From contig CAJFCV020000003.1 in assembly GCA_904066235.2 (NCBI GenBank), positions 3,968,001 to 4,032,000 on the forward strand: 64,000 bases of DNA, given 5' to 3'. Of this stretch, positions 33,397-46,094 are shown one piece after another. Under the pieces are notes generated by a model, which was given only the letters and a program-made list of their open reading frames with translations, was not told the origin of the DNA and ran no database searches. Each line of letters starts with the position of its first letter. The stretch's first letter is position 1. The stretch is from Bursaphelenchus xylophilus. Taxonomy: Eukaryota; Nematoda; Chromadorea; Rhabditida; Aphelenchoididae. Both the position numbers and the translations under genes were made by a program.

Positions 33397-36300
33397 TTAT
33401 TTCTGGTGCTTTAATTTGGCTTGCTCTCTTTTGTATTTCTCCAGCCACGCTGCTGTCGAGGAGGGATCGATGGAGACGTAGTTCAGCGACGATGCCGGCT
33501 GTTTTTGTTCTCTGTGGTCGGCCGATCTGTTCTTGTTGGCAGATCGGCCCGAGGCGCGGGTTCGGCCTCTTTCGAAGACAATCCGATCGTTGAGCTCGGA
33601 TTGGATGGACATCTGAGAACCGAGGTCATCTTCTTCGATGAATTGGGATTGAATTCGAGGCAAAGAAGATTGGATTAAAAGTTGGTGTTGGACTGGCAAA
33701 GAGACGGTGGAGATTCCGCGCGAATGGGGAGGGGAGGAACGCTTGGATTGGACGGAATCGGTGCGCGAGTTCTCTTCCACTTCCTGAAGAATAAGATCCT
33801 GTATTTTTGAAAGCTTTTTTATCATTAAAAAAAGCGAAAAAGTGTTGGAAAGTTTCAAAAGATAGTCGTAAATGTCCTCATATTTGGAGGCCAGAAATTA
33901 GCGTCTAAATGCGACTAATCTGTATATAGGAGATATTTTTTGACTGTATTGTCCTGATTACACAATGGCTTGATAGTATTTTCCTTGGCAGTGACTTACA
34001 GGAAGAGTAGCAGTGCTTTTTTCGTATCCCCCAATGACACTTCCTTGATAGGCACTCCCCGTGTAAATGGCTGTATTGAAGGAGGTCCGGTCGTCCGAGA
34101 CTGTATTCGTAATCAGCGTGTTGATGGACTCTGTTGGTGTTCTAAAAAAATCTTTTTTATAGCAGTATCCAAATATAAAAGCTACGTATTTTACCCTGAA
34201 CTTACACTGAATAGGCGACTGTTTTGTGAGGCTTGGGCATTTTCACCGGGACTGTTTGGTACGCCGAGCCCGAGGAAGTGTCGGTGGAGCTGACCGAGGT
34301 CACGGACCGTCTCTTCTCCTTCTCTTTCATCTTCTCTCGCTGTCGTTGAACAGCTGTTTCCAATCTCGTGGATGAGGAGACGGAATGATCAAAGCGTCGA
34401 TGGTGGGTTGTGGAGTTGGGAGAGGTGTCGGAGGTGGGGATGGCGTCAAAAACACGAGCAAAAGTCTCGCTGTCCTCATCGGCGTAGCCTTTGGTTGTGT
34501 TGTCGCCGTCGTATTGCTGAATAATTGGGATGAATTAAGCGAATTCTGGATGATTTTTATATCATTTAAAAAACGTTTTCTCACCTCAAACGATCCAGAA
34601 ACTGCATCCAAAAGTTTCTTTTTCAACGATCTTCGAACCGGAGTATCAACTGTTCGCCCGAGCAGTGGGATATTTACATTCGGTCGGACCAGCCCCATAG
34701 TATTGGCAGCCGGTGTGTTGCTCGTTTTTGGAGGCATAAACATACTCGTTGACACTAAATTCTCCTGAGAAATGGAGGTCTGAACAGTCTCCGCTGTGGC
34801 GTAGACTTTCTCATGGGACAGTTGACTCTCCTCGTTGGAAAATGAGGAATGATCGGCGTGATCTTGCTCGTCCTCCTGGAATCAGAGGAAAAATTAATTT
34901 TTTTTTGTCCATAAAGTCCGTAGAGTAAAAGATTTGCAAAACAAAAGTAATAGGTCGGAAATCGAGGTCCCTCTGTTTTACACTCAAAACAAACATGTTA
35001 ACCAAGCGATATGGCCATGAAAATAAATCACCTAGGGCAGAAAACTACGGGGAATTTAATGGTGGAAAAGTTATGTGGCTACACCTCAAGGTTTTCGCGG
35101 CAGGACCCATGGAAAAAAGTTTCCATTTTTTGGACCACAGACCCCAAACTCACCCTAATCACGGGCTGCACCGCATGCCCCGAGGGTGTCTGACTGTTCT
35201 GGCGCCGATGGACAAAGTTGAGAGAGGGATGGATGGATTGGATGGAGCCAGTCCGACCCGCGGACCCGTTGTTGCTCATGCTGGTCAGTAGGCCTGACGG
35301 GTCCATCGGGTGCACGTTGAAATACTGACGGTCCGCGTCGTCAAAGGTCTCGAACTCGCTGAAAAGCTGGAGTAAAGTACGATAAGTTTCTTTGGGTCAA
35401 AACTTAAAAATTCAATTTCCTCAAGGACCCCTCAAAAATTTGAAAATTATAATAGCTCCAAAAGAAAACAAAAAAGATCCGCCCACCTTGGCATGGTCGT
35501 AAGCGCACTAGCCATGGAGGTTTGTTGCATTAGCGAGGTTAGACTTTGGGCTACAAATAAAGAGGAAGGTAAAGAAAACGGCATAAACCCCCGGACTTAC
35601 ACTGGGCTTGTTGTTGGGCGGCGATCTCTTCGGCGGTCAGCTCTACAAAGACTCTGAGATTACCAGTAACAATTAGGCATTTGTTATTACTAATGATCTG
35701 CTTTCTATTCCTACTGCGACTTACCTGTAGGCCCGGTATTTACATAATGATGGATCAGACTTCCCGCTCGATCTGTGGCGTAATTTCTCCGCGGCGGCAG
35801 TGGCAATGTCTGAGCCGGCGTAGTGGCGATTGTCGGCGTATTGCTCCGAGGCAATTGTGCCAGCATTGGCATGGAGTTTGTGATAAAATCAGCGGGCCTA
35901 GGCCTGCTTGAATGGCCATTCCCATGAGTCAAATGCATATGAGAGGGATGGGCTTGAAGAACGCTGACGTTTGTGTGAATGGAGTCCGAGGGGTTCGGAA
36001 TGGGATTTACGAATTGATCGGGCTTCAGCAATAGCCTTAGGGTACGATGAATTTGAGCTGTGTGATCGCCGGAAAAGGAAAAAGAATGGGGCTTCAGCCA
36101 GGTGCGAACTGAAGCCTCGAAAGAGAGCTCGCCTTCAGAACATTCAACTTTGCCGAGGGAACGGAGCGAGAGGCAGACGATCTGCAGGGGAGGAGAACCT
36201 TGGACAACTGTCAGCATTGTCTTCTGAAAACGTAAATTATTAGGCTTTTTCCACACAAGGCACGACTAACGCAAGCTTCTGGAAACGTTCGATGCGTTAT

Positions 36301-37740
36301 CGGCATTTTTCCTGACATTACACGTACAGAATAAAGTTTCCCGCAAGTCACCTTTTCTTAAGATGAAGTTGGTTATCTTTGAAGCTTTATAAAAACCGTT
36401 ATATAAGGCCTTACTGTACAAAACGTATATCATTAGATAGCGTTTTCAACGTTGTTTCATAGCATATAAACAGAAATTGCAAGATTATATTCCAACCTGT
36501 AAAAAATGCAAGACAAAAAAAACGGCCTAGTCATACTTTTAGACCTAATATTTATGACAAATTGGGTATGGGCAAACATGTTCTTTGTCTACTCTAAGCT
36601 TTACATCGATATGTACACGCCAGAGATAAAAGCCAAAAAAATTAAGCCTTTAAACAACTCTTACCGTTAAATGAATTCTCACTTCATTCCCCACCAATTG
36701 CAGCGTCGCCGTCCTCGACATGTGATTGACATGCATGCAGAAGATGAAGCCTAAGATTGTAAGGGCACTGAGACAAAGTATTCAACCTACTTCTCCCACA
36801 AATATCTCGAAGCCACTCCTTCCACAACACCATGCATTCTCCTGTCCAAAACGAGAGGACGAGGATTCTGTTCTCCATAATTAGAGCTAATGTTTTGGTG
36901 GTCCGGCCAGCTTTGAAACCTGTAAAATGATGGTTGATGGATGAAAAAAAACTGTGTTTTATTAACACAATGGTAAGCTATTCGTATTTTAAAAATAAAT
37001 TTTATTTTGGTTGCTAAAAAGTTATTGCTACACTCATGCATAATATACTAGTCGGCGCAAAAAGTCTTTGGAATTTTTCGCGGCCCCCAAATCCCGTCGC
37101 ACTCCGAAATGTCGATTTGTCGCTGAGAAAAGTGGGAATCGCGCGCGACAATAAGGCAAAATCAACAAAATTCCACAATGCAAAAGCACTTTTTGGGCCG
37201 GATGCACGGTGCAAAATGTGTTTTCGGGTTCGCGCACAGTGCAGAGTCGCAGAAAATTCCAAAGACTTTTTGCGGCGACTGATACTATAGGGAACATGAC
37301 ATCAAAACGTGCCCAAAGAGCTCCATTTTGAAACCAATTTTATAACTTTTGACTTGCAATCTGACTCAAAAATGTTTAGTCATTATAAAGAACCCAAAAA
37401 TCGCCGCTTACCATACTCATATCCAATGTAATTCTGCATGTAAAACAGCTCCAGATGCTGCCCTTTTTCCCTTGTTTTGTCATTTTTGAACAGCCCAATT
37501 AACGGGGCTTCCGCTCCATTCCTTCGTTGGCAGACAACATAGCGGTTTAGCCACTGAAAACATCACAAATTTATAGGGCTATTGGCCAATCTCACACTTG
37601 AAAGTTGATGACAAAAGGTCACTAGATACGATTACAGAACTTACCTTATTTTTGTAGAGTACTCTTCCTGGAGATTCAATTCTCAAGCCGCCATCGAAGA
37701 GGACGGCGTTTTGACGGCTTTGGAAAAAGTTGCACCACAT
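33397..37740 (-). CDS. PH and IRS-type PTB domain adaptor (Dok/IRS-like)
   Basis: Twelve exons (37740-37645, 37553-37412, 36919-36791, 36750-36665, 36223-35725, 35642-35601, 35550-35487, 35358-35154, 34875-34585, 34516-34206, 34141-34000, 33798-33397) stay in phase and encode about 802 residues. Residues about 15-118 look like a PH domain (VLYKNKWLNRYVV, LPLIG-type strands, final WKEWL). Residues about 123-235 look like an IRS-type PTB domain (TATLQLVGNEVRIHLT, GELSFEAS). The rest is low-complexity and Ser/Thr/Pro-rich with tyrosine motifs, including YVNT at 311 and YFNV at 365, which fit the pYxN consensus of Grb2-type SH2 domains. This is the layout of Dok/IRS substrates of receptor tyrosine kinases. 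Whether it is IRS-, Dok- or Dok-7-like I cannot say. The exon 12 acceptor may instead give 33783, five codons shorter. Intron 2 contains a MITE. Confidence 0.83.
37046..37284. mobile_element. MITE family E in intron 2 of the PH-PTB gene
   Basis: The left end has GCGCAAAAAGTCTTTGGAAT and the right end ATTCCAAAGACTTTTTGCGG, complements apart from the terminal G; outside this, AGTCGG pairs with the right CGACT with small offsets. TA lies at both borders. It is 239 bp and GC-richer than its surroundings, with no coding capacity. Confidence 0.82.
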
Positions 37741-38339
37741 GACGGAGATTGTAAACTACGCTGTGTACAGGGTTCTATGTTCTATTTTTGAATAAATAAA
37801 AAATTTTCAACTTTTTGCAACTATTTCTCCATTGTAAAGTTCTTAAAGAGTAATCAAAAAATTTAAATTTCTTCCTGAAATTTTTTCAATTAAAAATTCG
37901 TAAAATAAAATTAAAAAACAAGAGATAAATGTCGGTAAAAATTCGCGATTAGGTAAAAAATAAAAAAGAGACGGTCAAAAACCGGAAATTCGAAGCCGCC
38001 AGAGGCTATCAATCTGAAGGTCGGACACTATTTTATTAACAATTTAGGCTGGTTGTTTGTTAACAGCCAAGAAGTCAAATAAAAAATTAATCAAATTTTG
38101 AAAATTGAAGAAAATGTAGAGATTCCAACAACGATTTGGGAAGACAGGCTGATCTGGAGAATGGAAAAAAGTTCTTTAAACTCTCTCAAATGAAAAAGGT
38201 CAGACAATCAAGGGAAAAGAATTCGAATGATAGCCAGTCAACTGAACATTCGCGGGTGGAAAGATGGAGATTCTTGAGCAGCGAGAAGAGGAAGTTACTA
38301 ATTATTATAAATAGGGTCAAGCTTCTGTAAAACCTGTAT

Positions 38340-38440
38340 ATAACAAACGATTTCAGATGCCTAAAGAGCCCATTCTAGGCCGAAATGAACCTCCGTATAA
38401 TGAAACCTTCCTATAATGAATTAATTTTTAGGTCCGTTAT
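38340..38440 (+). repeat. fragment of dispersed repeat family I
   Basis: The stretch CTAGGCCGAAATGAACCTCC, then GTATAATGAAACCTTCC, aligns with AGGTCAAAACGAACCTC and ATACAACGAAACCCGTC near 44630. Confidence 0.45.
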
Positions 38441-39750
38441 AATTTATTGCTCAAGTATTTGATTTTTTAGGATCTATGATAAATTATGGCAACTGTCCAA
38501 GATGCGTATTTTACAACAATTTTTTAAGATTAAAACAGCAAGTCGGATAATCCAAATCATCATTAAATGATCCAGACAGAAGCTAAAAAAATTGGCAAAG
38601 CTTCGAAATTTTAATGCAAGTATGTAGACGTAAGATCGATCATTTTTGATGATCTTTTTTTTAAACAAAATGGCAACTACTAAGGAATATGTAAAATGAG
38701 CTATTGCTCATAAAAATTGAGCAATCCTATAAAAAGTTATAAGCATTTTACATCCGCGAACTTAGCTGAACCACCCTGTACATCAAATAACTTTTGAGAG
38801 CTGCTGTTTTATAATTATAATACAAGTTTGCTGTTAAACATACTAAAAGAAACAACAACGTATTTTACAACAAACTGTTCGCTATTAATCAAAATTCTGT
38901 ATTTTAAACAAATTTTTTGTATTGATAACGGTTATAAAAAAAGTATCTGTAAGCCCATTTTTAGAGTTATTCATTATAAAACAGGGCCTAAAAAAGGGGA
39001 AACATTCAATTAAAAAACAAACTGTCAGCATATAAAGCCCTTGCAAGTGTTCGCAAACGAGTAGCCAGCCAACTCATTGCCCTTTCCATGCCTTCTCCCA
39101 CCTTCTCCTTCAAACAGTAGTCTCCGCTTTCCATCATTAAAAAAGTTTCAAACTTGCCATTTATTTCCTGAGGCGAAGTGACGACGATTTGATCGCTTCA
39201 CCAAAAAGGGGAATTCATTTTTGTTTCGGGTCATCGATATATTAAAGCGGACTTCCGTCGCCCCTCTGCTTATCCGCTCTCCTCATTCCGCACACTCTTT
39301 TTTATCAGAGCGAATCGACGGCGCCGATCCATCGATGGAATTTTTTCGTGTAGAAGTTTTTTCAGGCGATCAAAATAGGTGAAAAATAAAGATTTATGAT
39401 ATTCTCCAAACGGGATTAACACGGCGAATGAAGGGAGAGCGCGGAGAAGAAGTTGGGGGTGGTAATTGCAATCAACATGGCTTTCGGAGGGATGACAAAA
39501 CGATGGATGGAGTTGCAGAGATCAGTTGTAAAGTGTGAGTGTAGGAGAAAGGTGGGAAAAAATGCAGGACAAGTGTAAAATGGACACAGAAAGAAGGGAC
39601 ATAAAATAATTTGAATAATGCATTTTCCAAAGCAGTTTTTTTTCTATTGCATTCACACTTTATCCATGTAAAATACGGTATCTGTAATGCTTTGAAACTT
39701 CTTCTTCTTATTTTTCAAGGAACATTTTCAAATCTAAGAGTCTTTCAAAC

Positions 39751-39899
39751 CAGTCTGTCTGGAAAATAATGTGAATTCATCGCTCCTTGGAATCGCCCGC
39801 CCATCATCGTTTTTTTGACGCCTAGCCGCGGCTGGAAATCTGATGCGCGACTGCGAAACATTTGCTCCGAAAAATCCACATATTTTCCCGACACACCGA
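39751..39899. mobile_element. MITE family C, copy 3 (diverged)
   Basis: CAGTCTGTCTGGAAAATAAT on the left pairs with ATATTTTCCCGACACACCG on the right. The middle is GC-rich and differs clearly from the other two copies. Confidence 0.75.
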
Positions 39900-40205
39900 T
39901 AGTTCTATTTGTTCATCTGCTACCTCCAGGGGTCTTCTTCAGCCATAATAAAATCTTAAAATTCGAATTTAAATTCTCCTATAAGAATATGGTAATGACG
40001 AATTTCTCATTACACTAACTATTCCTATCAAAGTAAATGTCTATAGAATGTCGACTCATGAGAATGTCATCTATTCAAATGAAAGGTCCTTTTTCAAATT
40101 CTCACCTCCACAAAGGTCATTTATTCATATTTATGACGCACAGAAATGATCGGACAGAAGCCCCTCCGGGCCTCACATATCTTTTAGATTTTCCTCGAGG
40201 AAAGT

Positions 40206-41166
40206 ATGCTAACTCTTTTCGTTTTTACTGTACTGACTTCTCTCGTTGCTGCCGAAAGATTTGCGGTTTCTGGGCGAGTTTATTGCCCGCTGGATGAGCC
40301 GTTGGATCCGTATACAATTGGGAGAGTTCAGGTGAGAAGTTGGATAAATTGGTCATCGAGCATTTCTGCAAGCAGGCAGGAAAGTTGTGGTTAATTAAAA
40401 CCACGTGTTTTACAGCTAATTTCCTTGACTGAAAGCGTCTGAAATTGTATACAAAACTCTGTATAATTTCTCAATTTTTGGCTCTGAAATTTGATGATAT
40501 CGGGGAAATGACCAAAGATTGCTATAAAGAGAATTATTCCAAGTGCGACGCTCAGATTTTCTTGAAATTTTGGGCACACCTCTGACATGTTCCACATATC
40601 AATTCCTGTAAATTTTAGCTTGCGTTTTGCAGGGGCAGCCAATATATTCAACAATCTTTGCGGCCGAGAGAGCACTGGATACACCGCCGTGTAGAACGAT
40701 CATAGAGAAGAACACTATAACTAAATTCTTTCAGATCTACGAACACGATAGTCTCCCCTTGGATCAGCATGATTTTATGGGAGAAACGGAGCTCTCCCAA
40801 AACGAATTCCACAACATTATCTTCGACGAATCCGAGGTCACGGGCATCCAACCATTGGCTGTTGTTCTCCACGATTGCCATGAACAGCTGAGACTGGAGA
40901 GAAATCGCCCGAGGAAAAGCGGATGCAAAGCGGTTACGGAGCACTTTTTTGATGCCCCTCAGGGCAATGAGATCTTTTTGGAGATCGATTTAAGGAATCA
41001 ACTGAGTAGCTTGCATTGCCAAGGGAACAGCAATAGGATCGCATTTGCTTTTAATGATGATGTGGAGGGATCAGGCGAAAATGGAGAGAATTGGAGTCAT
41101 TTGGAGAGGATTCTGAACATGACGAAGGAACATTTCTCTGAGTTGAACAACGAAACCCATGTTTGA
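40206..41166 (+). CDS. secreted transthyretin-like (TTR) family protein
   Basis: Two exons (40206-40331 and 40735-41166) encode about 185 residues. Residues 1-17 (MLTLFVFTVLTSLVAAE) form a signal peptide. The opening strand FAVSGRVYCPLDEPLD matches the V-x-G-x-V-x-C start of nematode transthyretin-like domains. The second exon has an acidic EHDSLPLDQHDFMGETELS stretch, comparable to the D-D-L-M-G-E-T-x-T segment of the family, and a later VVLHDC equivalent to the family's I-x-H-x-C. The C-terminal extension of about 60 residues is hydrophilic and longer than usual. In C. elegans the large ttr family is secreted; most members have unknown function, and one bridges phosphatidylserine on dying cells. 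The particular role here is unknown. The intron contains half of a family B element. Confidence 0.85.
40531..40675 (-). repeat. partial family B copy in the transthyretin-like gene intron
   Basis: CCAAGTGCGACGCTCAGATT, then TTAGCTTGCGTTTTGCAGGG and GCGGCCGAGAGAGCAC, match one half of copy 1 in the same orientation; the other half is absent. Confidence 0.75.
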
Positions 41167-41194
41167 TCAAAGATAATATAATTTATTGATGGAA

Positions 41195-41200
41195 AATAAA
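41195..41200 (+). terminator. poly(A) signal of the transthyretin-like gene
   Basis: AATAAA begins 29 bases after the stop codon. Confidence 0.65.
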
Positions 41201-41661
41201 AAGTTTTTGTAAAATACGGCGTAAGTTATTAAATTTTTGGTAGAGAATTTCAAAAAATGTATTTTTTTTTGAGTCATAAGGCCAAACTTTATATTTTCGA
41301 ATAAAAATTTTTAGGCCATTTCTCATCAAAAAAATTTTATTTTGATTGAAGGTGACGATGAGAAGAAAGATGTATGGCTCTCGATTTTTAATCGCTTTCA
41401 GCATACTTTATTATTGCCAGAAAGCTGTGGAATGACGGATTATGAATTTTATATCCATTTTTTGCATCAAGAACCTGGATTGTTTTGCAAAGCGAACTTT
41501 GCAGATCATCCAGAAAGGACGTGTTTTTGCGGTTGTACTTGAAAAACTTAGTTTAGTAGGGCACTAGCTTTGCAGTAAATTCTGTGAATATTTATTAGTC
41601 CGCGGGCTTACTTTTCGAGGTTTTTATAAGGGTTTTTTGAGCATCTATAAATGGCAGGCTA

Positions 41662-41852
41662 ATGTGGCAAAATGCTGCCAAGTGAAAAAGTGAAAAACCT
41701 ACGATTTCAATAGCGCGGCCGCTCTTTTTGTGAGGAAATTCTTCAAAACGAAGTTTTTTCTCTTGGAGAGGGAAGCATTTTGCCACATTTTTTATGTTTT
41801 CCGGATGTAAAATGGTACGTTTTTTGCCACTGGATCAATCCCGCCACTTTAT
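41662..41852. repeat. truncated MITE family G copy 3
   Basis: The inner arms (ATGTGGCAAAATGCTGCC and AAGCATTTTGCCACATTTT) and the right end (TTGCCACTGGATCA, then CCCGCCACTTTA) are present. The outer left arm of about 65 bases is missing. Confidence 0.75.
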
Positions 41853-42619
41853 AACAATTAACTTCACAAATTTGGGCTTCAAAATTTGGAGTGCAAATGC
41901 CAAAGATCAGTACGGTGTGCACCGTGATACTTGGTGGACAAAAAATGGTGTCTCAGCTTCAATTTGATATAAATTTTGTCGAAATTGGTGCACTATTTGC
42001 GAAGAAATACTTGAAAAATGGTTGGACGCTTTGAGTGGCCCACCCAATACAAGAATTTTTGATGAATTAGAATATTCAAATTTCCCTTTCTTTCATCTTC
42101 CTTCTTTCTTAAAACCCGCCAGACTTTGATTAATGACCCCTCGCATCCAGTTTTATATGCTCTTGGTTCGAAACCAGTGTAAGAAGACATTTGTTTTTAT
42201 GTGGCCAACAAACAACTGACCTCCCGTTCCCCCTTTTTCTCACATTTTCCCCAATTTCTTGGGCCCTTCCATTTGGTCCCCTCAGGGCTTCTTGGACGTC
42301 TGTTTCTCCGAAAAATATTTTAAAATGTTTTGGGGGCATTTCCGGGGTTTTAATTAGGATCATTTGAAAATAAAGTGGGGGCTAATAATCAAAATAAAAA
42401 TAGGGGAAACAGGACAGTTGGGAAATTATTTTATGACGTAAAATTTTAATGCTATATTGAAGCATTGCATGGGGAAATGGCGTGCCAAAAATGCGTGAGT
42501 GCTCTATGGTCTAGCTATTAAGAAAATTATATAGAATTGAATTAATCTGCAAATTATTATTCAGGAATTTATTAAAATTTGACGTAGATTAAAATTGGAG
42601 TGGCGGCATTTTGAGGTGT

Positions 42620-42720
42620 TTTTCTCTCACCGCATTTCTGTCTTATCATAAATGACTGGTTAATATCTCAGCCGCTTCTGCAAAGCAATGACTAAAATTT
42701 TTAAGACTTGAAATGTGACC
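42620..42720 (+). repeat. degraded fragment of repeat family B
   Basis: TTTTTCTCTCACCGC, then TTAATATCTCAGCCGCTTCT, then GCAAAGCAATGACTAAAATT. Confidence 0.55.
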
Positions 42721-43114
42721 AGGGGGCGAAACAGGGCGGTAAATTTTTTTTCCAAATTTTTAATATCATTTTGAATACGGAATCTCTCAATACCATATCT
42801 CTATTAAAACATCGGCTAAACTTCCAGTTATTTTGAAAATAATGCCTTGCTTTTTAGGCATTAATACTATCGCTTATAGCCCAAAATTTTCGACTCGTAC
42901 TTAGGATACTGCCCTTGCAAATTACATACCAAGCGCGTACAAAACGTTATAGTAATTGAACTGAAGGTAGAATTATGTGTGTAATATGTATATTTAGCAA
43001 GTGTTAAAAATTTTGAAAGGAATTTGAGACTCGATAGACTGTATTTTCTAAGATTACAATATTTGGAAAAGCCCCTATACAAAAATTTTGGGAGGTTCCA
43101 AACTTGTCTGCTCA

Positions 43115-43549
43115 CAGGGGAAGTACTCCAAGTGCGACGCTCAAATTTTGGTGAAACTTGGCACAAATTTAAAATAATTTTTTATAAGTTATATGTGAGA
43201 ATCCTAGCTCGCGCTTTGCAGAAAAAACCGAGATTTTTAGATCGAAAGTCAACAAAAATTTAGGAGTTTTTGCCGAATTTCGGTACGAAAAGTTTCATGC
43301 CTATTTCTACCGTAAAGGATAATGTTTCTACAAAAAATCAAATTTTTCCGCTCGAAACTGCCAAAGTTATGGCCAAAAAAGCGCTTTTCTCACTGACCGC
43401 TCTCCACGTTTAGCGTGCTAAAAAATCGTTCGATATCTCGGCGGCGCCCGCAAAGCGCGAGCTAAAACTTTCAGGAATTTATATTTAGTCCATACCCGAT
43501 CTGTGGGCAAAGTTTAAAGAAAATCTGAGCGTCGCACTTGCAGTACTTC
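43115..43549 (+). mobile_element. repeat family B, copy 5
   Basis: The left end CAGGGGAAGTACTCCAAGTG is complete. The right end stops at CACTTGCAGTACTTC, a few bases short of the full terminal repeat. The internal words CTAGCTCGCGCTTTGCAG and CGCAAAGCGCGAGCTAAAAC are intact. A stretch near GCGTGCTAAAAAATCG lacks the CTCTCGGCGGC of other copies. Confidence 0.85.
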
Positions 43550-44589
43550 AGCACGGGCTTTGCTCGCAACTCTCTTGCTGCCTATATCTTCCAAATCCAA
43601 GACAAACAAAAGACTATCAACGTCTTCTAAATAATTTATCCTCCTCCTAGACACCTCTGACAATCTCCTTTCCCCTTTATTCACATTTTTTACACCTCGT
43701 TGTTTACACTTTCCAAAAGAAATGTGATAAAGTCCAAATCTGCTTTGCCAGGGATAAGCTTTTTGTTTACACACTTTTTCGTAAAAAAAATTCCAACGTC
43801 AGGAGGCAATAGACATCGCTTTTTTTTACTTTTTACGGCAGGTAAATCTACATACTCTTTTTATTTCCATGCAATGCGACAGGTGCTGTGCGTATGTCCA
43901 GGGTTTGGCTAATTTTGAAAATATAGTTTTGGGAGGATAACATTCCTTTTTTGGGAGTATAAACATGGTTTCGTAGAAAAAGGAGGAATGTTTTTGAAAA
44001 GTTTGTTTTAGTTTTCCGGACAGGGATGAGGATGTATATGAATGTTTTTGCTTTGACGCATTGTGGGGGCTAATGTTTTTGTCAGGAGTAAGGGATATTG
44101 CTTTGAGGAGTAGCTGGGAGACGGGTAGCCGAGGAGAGACTGGAATTTGAGAATTGTTTTTGTCGAAATTGGCATAACATATCTGTTGATACGGAATGGA
44201 TAGTAGACAACTCAAAACAACTTCTTTTGTTTGAAGTGTTCTTCTACAGTAGGATGAGAAATTGTACCAACAAGATATATTGAAGGCTTGCAATAGTTTT
44301 CTGAAATTTTTTTTATTAATATCGATAGTAAAATACGCTTCCCCATTGGTTTTTTCTCATAAATTTTACGTTTTTTTCAGTGAAACTAAGAAACCAATCA
44401 CCATTTTTTCAGAAAAGTCAATTTTTAAAACAAAATTTAGATAGCCAAACTCAAGAATATATTTCTTCTGGTCTCCCATAATGTTCTGTGCCCTCAGGCA
44501 AAATGAAAGTTTGATATCTCTACTTTCAAAATGAGGGCTAAATTAACAAAAACTGAGACGTTACTGTACAAAGAACTCTCGTACAGCAA

Positions 44590-44680
44590 AGCCTGTGTAT
44601 TTACAATTCCAGAAATTGATTTATTTTAGGTCAAAACGAACCTCTATACAACGAAACCCGTCTATAAAAAATAAGATTTT
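44590..44680 (+). repeat. fragment of dispersed repeat family I
   Basis: TTTTAGGTCAAAACGAACCT, then CTATACAACGAAACCCGTC. CTGTACA lies on both sides of the region (near 44564 and 44705), which may mark element ends. Confidence 0.4.
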
Positions 44681-46094
44681 TTTGTACCCTTGCCTAATTG
44701 ATTCACTGTACAGAGATTTAAGTATACAAGGTCTGGCCGGTTCAGAACACACATATTTTATATGTATGTTCTGACATATATTATATTCCATATTTGCCGA
44801 AAATATTGCAGTCATATCTTTCATGCCTCCCTATCAATTTATAAAGAACAAAAAAATACATATTATACTTCAACTTGTTCCTCCTCCCACGCTCTTTTTA
44901 CCCAAGGAATATATAAATCCAGCTCAATAAAAATCTCGCAGCCATCTTTGATTGATCCTTTCCATACCTATCGCCTTTTTCAGACTGAAGCATTACGCGA
45001 TTTACACTTTTATCGCCTCCCCAGCGCATCCCTTCTTCTCCATTCATCCGGCTTTCCAAAAAACTGTTTTTTGGGAAGAGCAAAAATAATTTTGGTCAGT
45101 GGGTCGCGCGTCAGATTGCGTCCGCAATTTTTTGCCCTCAAAAAGAGCGATCCGCGAAGAGACTATTGGGAGAAGGGAGGGCGGCAGAGAAAATAAAAAG
45201 GAGCAATATTCGTTTGATTGTTGTTTGGCGCTTTGGAGACGAACTTTTCCTCTGATTTAAACCTGTTTTCGGCACGTTGCATCGTTCTTTTTGTTTCTTA
45301 AAGTTTGGGGTTTTAATTTGAGGGATTTTTTCGAATTTCCCCTGCGGCGATTTTGTCTGTTTTGTCTTAGAAATGCGGGGGGAAATCACTTTATTGGATC
45401 TTTTGTTTGTTTGTGCAGGTCAATTGGAGGCGCCGTTGTAATTCTAGACGTCTTAGTGTGTCGGATTCGGCGGGTTTCTTATGCAAATTCTTTATGAAGA
45501 TTTTTAAAATGTTTTTAATTTTTCCAAGAAAGAATTTCTTGTTTGTAGCTACTTTATAACTGCTTTTTTTCAGTTTGCCCTTTGGCTTGTGCTGTAATAA
45601 AAGAAAAAACTTTTTTGTAGGTGCAATCGTTTTTTTAGAAGTCGTAAATTTTTTGCATACAAACGCTCGAACTGTAAGGTTTTGATAAAAGTACAATTGG
45701 CAGAGAAAATCTTTCGATTATAATTGAGTTATAGTCATTATTGTAAGGGTGTCCCATAAGTCTTGCAATTTTTGGGTCGTCGATTTGTGCGAATTCTTGT
45801 AAGCTTTGAAACGCATTACGGAGTAAGTTGGATATATGGCTTTGAAGCTCACACAAGGCGCTTCTAAATCATATATGACAAGGCCACATAAGGTCCACCT
45901 GCTACCCACACTGCCCCAATATTATACTAGACCTTAAGACAAATTTTGTCTGCTGATTTTAAAATGGACATACATATGCTTTCTAAGCCTTGGATTTACA
46001 TAGAACTTGGGGTGAAATATGGGCTACTTTTTTCGAAAGATCAGGGTTGTATCCACATACATATATGTATGCATATATTCGCTAATGACGATTT

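Larger units (their letters stand above)
37741..40205. other. intergenic between two genes reading outward
   Basis: This should hold the promoters of both flanking genes. I see no gene. It contains a family I fragment, a MITE C copy, and CCACCCTGTA at 38771, which matches the end of MITE F but lacks a partner. Confidence 0.5.

Noticed and set aside
42160..42190. GGTTCGAAACC resembling a tRNA B box
   Set aside because: No A box at the expected distance and no acceptor stem; the word is a local palindrome.
43826..44293. 155-codon minus-strand open frame
   Set aside because: Composition is AT-driven (Lys/Ser/Phe-rich) with no signal peptide, domain or flanking exon support.
44762..45196. 144-codon plus-strand open frame
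   Set aside because: Starts in TA-rich microsatellite-like sequence and shows no family signal.
45744..45765. GGGTGTCCCATAAGTCT, reminiscent of mariner ends
   Set aside because: No matching inverted end found nearby, so an element cannot be defined.
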